Shown here one piece after another: positions 1 through 5,550 of a DNA stretch of 42,675 nt (the stretch's first letter is position 1; each line of letters opens with the position of its first letter). The notes under the pieces are model-generated. The model had not been told where the DNA came from and did not search any database. It saw only the letters and a program-made list of their open reading frames with translations. The DNA is from a virus. The stretch is from the IMG/VR virus record IMGVR_UViG_3300043410_001498, positions 1-42,675 of that record; one strand, given 5' to 3'. A program made the position numbers and the translations under genes.

Positions 1-88
1 TTCGCTTGTTGACCTTCAGTTCATAAATTACCGCTTCAAAGAAGTTGGGCATATACATGAACCCGTTAGATGGTATGTGATACGTCAT
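1..88 (-). CDS. Small hypothetical phage protein, 3' end beyond the window
   Basis: A minus-strand reading frame opens with ATG at 88-86 and stays open to the window edge. It reads MTYHIPSNGFMYMPNFFEAV and onward for 29 codons. An AAGGGG ribosome-binding site lies 7 nt upstream at 101-96. The gene starts 15 bp past a terminator-like hairpin that follows the gene at 137-370, so it may depend on read-through or regulated termination. No family is recognised. If the window ends join as a circle, the frame would continue for eight codons past residue 29 and stop, giving about 37 residues. Confidence 0.55.
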   Translation of the reverse strand, partial: MTYHIPSNGFMYMPNFFEAVIYELKVNKR

Positions 89-95
89 GGTTTTT

Positions 96-130
96 CCCCT
101 TGAAAAAAGGGGGCAGCTTTCACCGCCCCC
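96..130 (-). terminator. Rho-independent terminator / possible RBS-sequestering switch
   Basis: On the minus strand a GGGGGC / GCCCCC stem (130-125 with 114-109, 10-nt loop) is followed directly by six T residues (108-103). This is a textbook intrinsic terminator for the gene at 137-370. The 3' arm (CCCCTT, 112-107) can instead pair with the AAGGGG ribosome-binding site of the next gene (101-96) across a 5-nt loop. The two folds exclude each other, which would let the element act as an attenuator. The terminator is seen directly; the switch is inference. Confidence 0.7.
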
Positions 131-136
131 AGATGA

Positions 137-370
137 TCAGCATGATGATGTTGAGCCGATAATTCTGGCCAAACGAGCAAAGAATTCCGAAGCCTCTTCG
201 CAAGCACTTTTTGTGAAATACCAGTCAGTCTCACTGAAGTCTTGGTTCAACCCAACCTTGAACGCCCCATCACTAGAGCGTTGGGCGTATAGCTGGGCGG
301 AATTATTTGTGTAAAGATGAACAACACCATCAAGTGGTTTGTTTTGATAGTCATCGCGCTTAATAGGCAT
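137..370 (-). CDS. Hypothetical 77-aa phage protein
   Basis: An acidic-to-neutral soluble protein beginning MPIKRDDYQNKPLDGVVHLY, with no signal peptide or membrane segment. Its start is supported by a GGAGAA ribosome-binding site 8 nt upstream, by an extended -10 promoter at 411-419 on the same strand, and by the intrinsic terminator directly after its stop codon. It therefore looks like a one-gene transcription unit. The N-terminal half could form beta strands and the C-terminal third an amphipathic helix (CEEASEFFARLARII). I do not recognise a family, and the role is unknown. Expression from its own promoter with an operator-like dyad suggests an early or regulated gene. Confidence 0.7.
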   Translation of the reverse strand: MPIKRDDYQNKPLDGVVHLYTNNSAQLYAQRSSDGAFKVGLNQDFSETDWYFTKSACEEASEFFARLARIIGSTSSC

Positions 371-410
371 AGTCAGTTCTCCAATGCAGGGCGGAATTGC
401 CCTAGGGATG

Positions 411-439
411 GTTATAGCATAATCAACAAATAGTTGATA
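411..439 (-). promoter_or_regulatory. Extended -10 promoter with operator-like dyad
   Basis: The minus strand has TGC-TATAAC (419-411), an extended -10 motif, about 40 bp upstream of the start codon at 370. A perfect inverted repeat ATCAAC-AAATA-GTTGAT (422-438) covers the stretch where the -35 and spacer would be, as expected for a repressor-binding site. The motif is seen; activity and the binding protein are inferred. Confidence 0.45.
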
Positions 440-474
440 ATGAATTGTTGTTATGACCCTATTAATGGTATTAA

Positions 475-611
475 TACCTTACGGAACGTAAGGTATGGGA
501 CGATAGTCCTATCCAGGCAAAGCCTGGATAGAAAAGGCTAATGATTACAATGGCTTAGGCTAGGAATATATTCCGTCAAAATTTTGACACCCATCGTCAC
601 GAAGTGACGAT
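475..611. repeat. Cluster of three perfect triloop hairpins and two palindromes
   Basis: This is the core of a 327-bp stretch (371-697) with no gene. Three perfect hairpins lie in a row: a 9-bp stem at 475-483/487-495 (loop GAA), a 9-bp stem at 510-518/522-530 (loop AAA), and an 8-bp stem at 593-600/604-611 (loop GAA). Between them are perfect palindromes GGAATATATTCC (563-574) and GTCAAAATTTTGAC (575-588). None is followed by a T tract, so they are not classical terminators. They could be protein-binding sites, RNA processing or stability elements, or part of a replication origin. Confidence 0.6.
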
Positions 612-617
612 ATAGAA

Positions 618-692
618 CCCCCTATACCCCCCTAATAAGACCCCCATATATATATTCCAGGGACCCCCCACCCCCCAAAAAGGGTCCCCCCC
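618..692 (-). other. G-tract-rich segment (possible G-quadruplex) after the coiled-coil gene
   Basis: On the minus strand six runs of 5 to 7 G residues fall at 692-686, 676-671, 669-664, 645-641, 632-627 and 622-618, separated by AT-rich spacers. An imperfect GGGACCC/GGGTCCC inverted repeat (660-666/682-688) overlaps them. The segment lies just past the stop codon of the gene at 698-988. G-quadruplex formation is possible from tract number and length but is not demonstrated. Confidence 0.4.
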
Positions 693-697
693 TCCCA

Positions 698-988
698 CTA
701 CTTCGCAAATATGCGAACTACTGATGAATAATCACATTCCAATGCTTTATTGGCAAAATCACGGATCATATCAATGTCTGCGTGTTCAGCGACTTCATTA
801 TTGGCTATCGTGCGAAGTGCCGCCGCGTAACGGAGTTTTGCATCTATTTCTATCCGGCCAATCTGATTGACCAGATCAAGGTCTTCCCGCAACCGTTCAA
901 TCTCGTCGGCGGCTCTCTCCCCAATGCTAGACACTTCTTTGGGGGTATGCATGGAATTTAATTCCCGCAAGTCATCAACGATGTCCAT
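698..988 (-). CDS. Small coiled-coil phage protein
   Basis: The preferred start (MDIVDDLRELNSM) gives 96 residues. ATG at 988 overlaps the preceding stop as TAATG, and a strong GGAGGAGG ribosome-binding site lies within the end of the upstream gene. A start five codons earlier is possible but lacks such a site. The protein is helical, with a heptad-like central part (AADEIERLREDLDLVNQIG). It resembles the short 'AADEIERLR' proteins common in phage accessory regions, whose function is not known. It is the last gene of the ATGA-coupled minus-strand cassette and is followed by the hairpin-rich non-coding region. Confidence 0.75.
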   Translation of the reverse strand: MDIVDDLRELNSMHTPKEVSSIGERAADEIERLREDLDLVNQIGRIEIDAKLRYAAALRTIANNEVAEHADIDMIRDFANKALECDYSSVVRIFAK

Positions 989-1569
989 TATTCCTCCTCC
1001 CATTCAATAACTTGCCATTCTTCCAGCGGCCCAGGTTCCCCGTTTCCAAACAACCAAGATGGCTTTCCCTCATTCCAATTCTCATAAACCAGTCGACCTC
1101 TTTTGCAGATCAATGAGCAATTGCTGTCCATGTAATTCACAGTGACAAAATTTATTTCCTCAAACTTGGCGGTTAAAAACTTTGACACATTCTCAACGTC
1201 AAACCACCGACGGGTGTCGTGGACAACCATCATCCCGCCTGCCCTTATCATCGGCCATGCTTCTTCCATGAACCTAAAACGATTTGGCCAATCACCGTCC
1301 ACAAAAACAAAATCATAAGTGTCCAACGGGATCTTGTCGTAAAGATAAATTTCCGCCTGGTCAGCAACGCCAAGCGTGTCAAGATTTTGACGGGTTCGAT
1401 CAATCCATTCTTGGCTATTGTCCAAAGACACAAGCCTCTTTGGTTTCTTTTGCGCAAAGATTTGCGTACTGCCACCAACACCAAATTCCAAAATGCGGGA
1501 ATTTGTGGACGTAAATCCCCACAGAACCTGAGCATCAGCATTGCTAAGATCGCCAATAAACCTGATCAT
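988..1569 (-). CDS. Class I SAM-dependent methyltransferase
   Basis: A 193-residue Rossmann-fold methyltransferase. The SAM-binding glycine motif is ILEFGVGGST (about residues 27-36), followed by the acidic ribose-binding position in RLVSLDNSQEW. The strand-4 motif is YDFVFVDGDW and the post-motif is GGMMVVHDT. The layout resembles the Methyltransf_24 / TylF-like group, which often acts on sugars or small molecules, so modification of a glycan is a reasonable guess. The start ATG overlaps the stop of the glycosyltransferase gene by four bases (ATGA), implying translational coupling and a shared pathway. The substrate cannot be read from sequence; a DNA methyltransferase is unlikely because no NPPY/DPPY or PC catalytic motif is visible. 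Confidence 0.85.
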   Translation of the reverse strand: MIRFIGDLSNADAQVLWGFTSTNSRILEFGVGGSTQIFAQKKPKRLVSLDNSQEWIDRTRQNLDTLGVADQAEIYLYDKIPLDTYDFVFVDGDWPNRFRFMEEAWPMIRAGGMMVVHDTRRWFDVENVSKFLTAKFEEINFVTVNYMDSNCSLICKRGRLVYENWNEGKPSWLFGNGEPGPLEEWQVIEWEEE

Positions 1570-2312
1570 ATAACCAACCTGCTAAATAATGTGTCGTTAC
1601 TCTTGCACCATTCCGGAGAAACAATGCCTGCGAATGTCCGCCAATACGTCTCGTAACCATGGATGGAATATGAGTTGCGGGTCTTTTCTTCCGCTTCCGC
1701 AATTACTGCCGGGTCCGTATCAAACAGCCAATTCTTGCTTAAATCCAACGGACAAAAATGTTCCGCCGGGTACATCATGGCCAAATCAGGATGCTCCTGT
1801 TGCAACTTAAAAGGAACAACAACACCGCCATACGCCCATATCGGCATACGCAAAGCCATTTCCATGTTTTCAAGCCACAGGCCGGTGAATTCAGAACCCG
1901 CTTCCGAAATCATCAAAGCATTACAGGCGGAATCTCCCGAAGGTTCAAAACTCATCGCAAAGTTTTCGCCCAAGAATTCATCCAATGGCTTCAACAACAG
2001 CATATCCGTGTCCATATAAATCCCGCCCTCACGGTGCAGGATCTCAAGACGGGCCACATCAGACCGCAGTTGCGGGTACATCATTATGGTTGAACGCCAT
2101 AATTCATCCATGTCGATCAAATGAATTTCAACCAGCGGCTTGATCAAATCCCAATACGGAGAGGGGACAGGCTCTTTGTTGACCCAGAACTTGATCCTCT
2201 CCGGATTGTGAATTTCCTTGGCCCGTTTCACCGCCATGTAATTCATAAATGACAATGGGCGGGTATTCGGCCAAACCGGATAAATGAAATGTATGATATT
2301 TGGTACGCTCAT
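1566..2312 (-). CDS. DXD glycosyltransferase (Gly_transf_sug / GT32-like)
   Basis: A 248-residue GT-A type glycosyltransferase. The N-terminus has the family-typical PNIIHFIYPVWPNTRP, followed by the diagnostic block SDVARLEILHREGGIYMDTD (about residues 83-102), in which the DTD binds the metal and nucleotide sugar. This arrangement matches the mannosyltransferase OCH1-like / 'glycosyltransferase with DXD motif' family. The start at 2312 is chosen because it overlaps the preceding stop as ATGA; a TTG four codons earlier is less likely. It lies directly upstream of the methyltransferase, so the pair may build and methylate a sugar on the virion or on host surface glycans. Donor and acceptor are unknown. 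Confidence 0.88.
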   Translation of the reverse strand: MSVPNIIHFIYPVWPNTRPLSFMNYMAVKRAKEIHNPERIKFWVNKEPVPSPYWDLIKPLVEIHLIDMDELWRSTIMMYPQLRSDVARLEILHREGGIYMDTDMLLLKPLDEFLGENFAMSFEPSGDSACNALMISEAGSEFTGLWLENMEMALRMPIWAYGGVVVPFKLQQEHPDLAMMYPAEHFCPLDLSKNWLFDTDPAVIAEAEEKTRNSYSIHGYETYWRTFAGIVSPEWCKSNDTLFSRLVI

Positions 2313-2644
2313 CTGAACCTGCAACTTACTGGGTGGGTTTGAAATTTGTCGCTGATGCTGATCATCATTGACCCGCTACTGTCCGGCTTCAAATTCAATA
2401 TGAATCCGCCGTCTCTGAAGGTCGCCGTGACAATCAAAAGCTTGCCCATCATCATGGATGACCCGTCAAAATAATTGCCACCGTTAATTTGAATGAGGAC
2501 ATCGTTTGTTGTGGCGCTTTTGCTCACAATATCAATGTATTCGTTTGTGTCCGTGGTTTTGCAAAGTACGGATGATTGATCTGCTAACGCCGCAGTCGAT
2601 GCGATGCAGGCCGCAGACACCAATAAAGTCTTTATTTTATTCAT
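2309..2644 (-). CDS. Small exported protein with Sec signal peptide
   Basis: The start at 2644 (MNKIKTLLVSAACIASTAALA) is set by a strong AAGGAGG site 6-7 nt upstream; an upstream extension would bury the signal. Residues 1-21 form a clear Sec signal peptide with a likely signal peptidase I cut after ALA, leaving about 90 residues. The mature part has one cysteine near each end (SVLCK and PVSCRFR), well placed for a disulphide, and otherwise looks beta-rich. No lipobox is present. I do not recognise a family. A secreted periplasmic phage protein could act in superinfection exclusion or envelope protection, but that is inference. It lies inside an overlapping cassette between a nuclease and a glycosyltransferase. 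Confidence 0.75.
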   Translation of the reverse strand: MNKIKTLLVSAACIASTAALADQSSVLCKTTDTNEYIDIVSKSATTNDVLIQINGGNYFDGSSMMMGKLLIVTATFRDGGFILNLKPDSSGSMMISISDKFQTHPVSCRFR

Positions 2645-3125
2645 TCCCCGCCTCCTTCCATGGCGATAATCTGTCTTGGGTGACCGCATAGGTCGAGCCA
2701 TGCCCAAGATTGGTTAAATTCTCTTCCTTGTAGAACCGCTTGGCGGAAATGTAGCCGGGAAAAACAAATTCGCTCCCGCCATCCCGCGCAATCGCCAAAA
2801 CAAACACATCAATGTCCGTATTGCCCTTAACCGTGGCAATCAGCTTGCCGTCCAAGTAGGCGGTTGTTTTGACATCAATCCTTTGACCGCGCAGAACACA
2901 GTCTGCGCCGCCCGCCCTCGCATAGGTTGTAGGGTCAAAGAAGATGTTGAAATGCTTGCAAAAAGCATACTCACCCATCACCCCCAACTCGTCTATCTCA
3001 AGTGGATTTTGTTTCCCCATCTGGACATCAACAATCCCCGTCCCGCGTGACGAAATGGAACGAAGATTACCCAGTATCCGACAGGTCGCCATTTCCTTTG
3101 GCGACAATCTGACACTGAATGTCAT
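2637..3125 (-). CDS. Putative PD-(D/E)XK-type endonuclease
   Basis: 162 residues from an ATG that overlaps the preceding stop as ATGA. The order of conserved residues fits a restriction-like nuclease fold: a helix with Glu (GVMGEYAFCKHF, about residues 47-58), then GGADCVLRGQ with Asp, a strand ending in RIDVKTT (the D-X-K triplet), and a further hydrophobic strand IDVFVLAIA. Such proteins in phage cassettes cut or process DNA, for example as resolvase-like or homing-type nucleases, or degrade host DNA. The fold call rests on motif spacing only. The gene overlaps the start of the exported-protein gene by 8 nt. Confidence 0.6.
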   Translation of the reverse strand: MTFSVRLSPKEMATCRILGNLRSISSRGTGIVDVQMGKQNPLEIDELGVMGEYAFCKHFNIFFDPTTYARAGGADCVLRGQRIDVKTTAYLDGKLIATVKGNTDIDVFVLAIARDGGSEFVFPGYISAKRFYKEENLTNLGHGSTYAVTQDRLSPWKEAGNE

Positions 3126-3334
3126 TTTGAGGTCTTTCCAGGTTTTTGTGGCGTAAATTCTTCGCACACTTCCGTCTTGCCGACGTTTGCGACACGCCGC
3201 AAATTGGTCGTTACGTCGCCGGTTCCTGTATTGAAATAATCAAACAACTCGTCATTACATGGATTCATGCAAACGCCATGCATTGGCGTTGTCTGGCGAT
3301 ACCACTTGCAAATACCACAGGCTTTATTGCTCAT
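3122..3334 (-). CDS. Small Cys-rich (zinc-binding-like) phage protein
   Basis: First gene of the leftward cassette. The start ATG at 3334 has a GAGGAA site 8 nt upstream; a TTG seven codons earlier is less likely. The 70-residue protein opens with KACGICKWYRQ, followed by HGVCMNPC and a late VCEEF. This gives C-x2-C plus later cysteines, the layout of small phage proteins that begin 'CgxCrwf' and end 'vCeeF' and are thought to bind metal. No enzymatic motif is seen. It is preceded by a TTGACA/TAGAGA promoter and its stop overlaps the nuclease start by four bases. Confidence 0.7.
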   Translation of the reverse strand: MSNKACGICKWYRQTTPMHGVCMNPCNDELFDYFNTGTGDVTTNLRRVANVGKTEVCEEFTPQKPGKTSK

Positions 3335-3357
3335 TGCTATTTTCCTCTTCCCCAAAT

Positions 3358-3389
3358 CATCTCTATCACCCCTCTTGCAGGTCTGTCAA
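3358..3389 (-). promoter_or_regulatory. Leftward promoter of the accessory cassette
   Basis: The minus strand carries a consensus -35 TTGACA (3389-3384), an 18-bp spacer and a TAGAGA -10 (3365-3360), with the first start codon at 3334. It overlaps a rightward promoter, so the two may compete. Identified by eye from sigma70 consensus. Confidence 0.5.
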
Positions 3390-3404
3390 CTTTTAGGTTA
3401 TAGA
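3375..3404 (+). promoter_or_regulatory. Rightward promoter upstream of terS
   Basis: TTGCAG (3375-3380), a 17-18 bp spacer and TTATAG/TATAGA (3398-3404) precede the terS start by about 20 bp. It faces the leftward promoter in the only intergenic gap between the two divergent gene blocks, supporting a role as origin of the late rightward transcript. Confidence 0.4.
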
Positions 3405-3422
3405 TAAATCAAGGAGATGAAA

Positions 3423-3956
3423 ATGCCAAAGACAAAAGCAACTTTTGACAACCGGCTTTCAGATGAAAAGAAGACCCGGAAACATCGCATTGAAATTACA
3501 CCACAAATTCGCAGAGCCATATTTGGATTGGCCAAAATGGGACATACGCTGGATAAAATCGCAGATACGGTGGGTGTCAGCAGGACGTTCTTAAAAACGC
3601 ACTTCCAGCATGAAATTAAAAATGGCCGCGAATTGGCTAACGCCTTGGTTACAGAGAATATTTACCAGCAGGCCATGAAAGATTCGCCAGCAGCTATGCC
3701 CGCCGCCATGTTTATCGCTAAAACCCGCATGGGATGGGGGGCGGATGAAGAAAAGAAAAACCAGAACACAGTCATTTTTGACTTTGGAAATCTTTCTCCG
3801 GAAGAACGCTCTCTTCTCCGCGAACAGCTGATTATGAAAATCACTTCAAAAAACAAACCAAATGACGATATAATCGAAGGCGAAATTCTTGATGATGATC
3901 AAGAAGATAATCACGATTATGTATTCGCGGATAGCGATGGAGAGGATGATGCGTAA
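3423..3956 (+). CDS. terS: Terminase small subunit
   Basis: 177 residues. The start at 3423 is preferred over the ATG at 3417 because AAGGAG (3411-3416) sits 6 nt before it. An N-terminal helix-turn-helix (LDKIADTVGVSRTFLKTHF) would recognise packaging DNA. The motif PAAMFIAKTRMGWG, typical of phage small terminase subunits, follows in the middle, and the C-terminus is strongly acidic (DDDQEDN, DSDGEDDA). The protein forms a ring that binds viral DNA and hands it to the large subunit. The gene overlaps terL by 8 nt and starts the rightward virion unit. Confidence 0.88.
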   Translation: MPKTKATFDNRLSDEKKTRKHRIEITPQIRRAIFGLAKMGHTLDKIADTVGVSRTFLKTHFQHEIKNGRELANALVTENIYQQAMKDSPAAMPAAMFIAKTRMGWGADEEKKNQNTVIFDFGNLSPEERSLLREQLIMKITSKNKPNDDIIEGEILDDDQEDNHDYVFADSDGEDDA

Positions 3957-5547
3957 CGAAGGATTTACAGCCGCCTATCTGTCACACGCCATAGAACAAT
4001 ACCCGGAAGAGGCGTTAAAACACCTTGAGCGGCTGGAATACGAAGACAACATGGTCGATTTTGTTGAAGGCGCATGGAAATATATCGACCCTAATCCTTA
4101 CCAATACGGATGGCATCTCGAAGCAATTGCTGAACATTTACAAGCAGTTGCAAGGGGGGAGATTCGCAGGCTCGTTATTAACGTGCCGCCGCGCACATCA
4201 AAATCGTCTATGGTTTCTGTTTGTTTCCCGGCTTGGGTCTGGTCGCAATCTGATATTGGCCCGTTATCCGGCCCTCATGTCCAGTTTCTTTTTGCTTCAT
4301 ATGCCCAGACATTGTCGATTCGCGACTCTGTCAAAACCCGTCGTCTTATTGAATCGCCGTGGTATCAGAAATATTGGGGCAGCAAATACAAAATTACATC
4401 CGACCAGAACACCAAGGTCCGCTTTGATAATAACAAAGGCGGCTATCGCCTTGCGACATCTGTTGACGGCGCACTGACCGGTGAAGGCGGATCTATCATT
4501 GTCATCGACGATCCGCACAACGCCAATGAGGTTGAATCGGATCTTGTCCGCCAAGGAACTTTGGAGTGGTGGGACCAATCCATGTCCACTCGTCTTAACG
4601 ATCCGAAGACCGGCGCGTACATCGTAATTATGCAGAGATTGCATGAAGAAGACCTGACAGGCCACGTTTTAGCCAAAGATATTGGGAATTGGACACATTT
4701 GTGCCTCCCGATGCGCATGGAAACTGACCGGCGCTGTATCACGCCATGGTTTGTTGATGAACGTGAAGAAGGTGAACTTCTTGTTCCGGAGCGGTTTGGC
4801 GAAGAGCAGGTCAGCGAATTGGAAGCCAGCCTTGGGCCGTTTGCGGCGGCTGGCCAGCTTCAACAACGTCCCCGTCCAAAAGGCGGCGGTATTATAAAAC
4901 GGGATTGGTGGGTGCTTTGGGACGAGCAAGTTTCCGGCGCTGAAGGCATTGCAAAGAATGTGTTCCCGCCATTTGAATATGTAATCGGGTCCCTCGACAC
5001 AGCTTATACGACAAAACAGGAAAACGATTATTCCGCCATGACGATATGGGGGGTGTGGACAGACCGCCAGGAAAACCGGCGGATTATGCTTATATACGCA
5101 TGGCAAGATCGCCTTGAATTTCCGCAATTAGTCAAAAAAGTCCTGGAATCATCCAACAAATTTAAAATTGACAAGCTTTTAATCGAATCCAAAGCTGCCG
5201 GTATTTCTGTAGCGCAAGAATTAAGAAGCCATTTTGCCCGTGAGGATTGGGGTATTCAGCTTGTAGACCCGGGTCGTGGTGACAAGGTGGCTCGCGCTTA
5301 CGCAATCCAGCATTTGTTTTCAGAAGGAATGATTTACGCCCCCGATATGGAATGGGCGGAAAAAGTAATCACTCAAGCTGAATCTTTTCCTAAAGCTGCT
5401 CACGATGACTTGGTTGACAGCATGACCCAAGCTTTGATTCATTTGCGTCTTTTGGGCTTTGCACAAAAACCCGTTGAAATAGTAGCGGAAAAAACAGAAA
5501 GTATGATATACAAACCCCATAGGCCCACCCAACTTTACCCGGTGTAA
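3949..5547 (+). CDS. terL: Terminase large subunit (packaging ATPase / nuclease)
   Basis: 532 residues from ATG 3949. GGAGAGG (3939-3945) inside terS gives the correct spacing to this start, although an open frame extends upstream to 3889. The ATPase domain shows a Walker A-like PPRTSKSS (residues 80-87) and Walker B IIVIDD (183-188). The RNase H-like nuclease domain shows SLDTAY (Asp about 350), LLIESKA (Glu about 413) and HDDLVDS (Asp about 486-490). It drives DNA into the prohead and cuts concatemers at the portal. It is followed by the portal gene after 3 nt. Confidence 0.95.
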   Translation: MRNEGFTAAYLSHAIEQYPEEALKHLERLEYEDNMVDFVEGAWKYIDPNPYQYGWHLEAIAEHLQAVARGEIRRLVINVPPRTSKSSMVSVCFPAWVWSQSDIGPLSGPHVQFLFASYAQTLSIRDSVKTRRLIESPWYQKYWGSKYKITSDQNTKVRFDNNKGGYRLATSVDGALTGEGGSIIVIDDPHNANEVESDLVRQGTLEWWDQSMSTRLNDPKTGAYIVIMQRLHEEDLTGHVLAKDIGNWTHLCLPMRMETDRRCITPWFVDEREEGELLVPERFGEEQVSELEASLGPFAAAGQLQQRPRPKGGGIIKRDWWVLWDEQVSGAEGIAKNVFPPFEYVIGSLDTAYTTKQENDYSAMTIWGVWTDRQENRRIMLIYAWQDRLEFPQLVKKVLESSNKFKIDKLLIESKAAGISVAQELRSHFAREDWGIQLVDPGRGDKVARAYAIQHLFSEGMIYAPDMEWAEKVITQAESFPKAAHDDLVDSMTQALIHLRLLGFAQKPVEIVAEKTESMIYKPHRPTQLYPV

Positions 5548-5550
5548 TCC

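Noticed and set aside
87-314. Plus-strand 75-codon frame
   Set aside because: Lies antisense to the better-supported gene at 137-370, which has promoter, ribosome-binding site and terminator.
371-697. tRNA or CRISPR in the hairpin-rich region
   Set aside because: No TpsiC-arm or acceptor-stem pattern is present, and the three hairpins differ in sequence, so there is no direct-repeat/spacer arrangement.
988-1569. DNA methyltransferase call
   Set aside because: SAM motifs are present, but neither NPPY/DPPY nor the cytosine-5 PC motif is seen, and the neighbour is a glycosyltransferase.
3889-3948. Upstream extension of terL
   Set aside because: Extra 20 codons overlap terS without a ribosome-binding site, while GGAGAGG fits ATG 3949.
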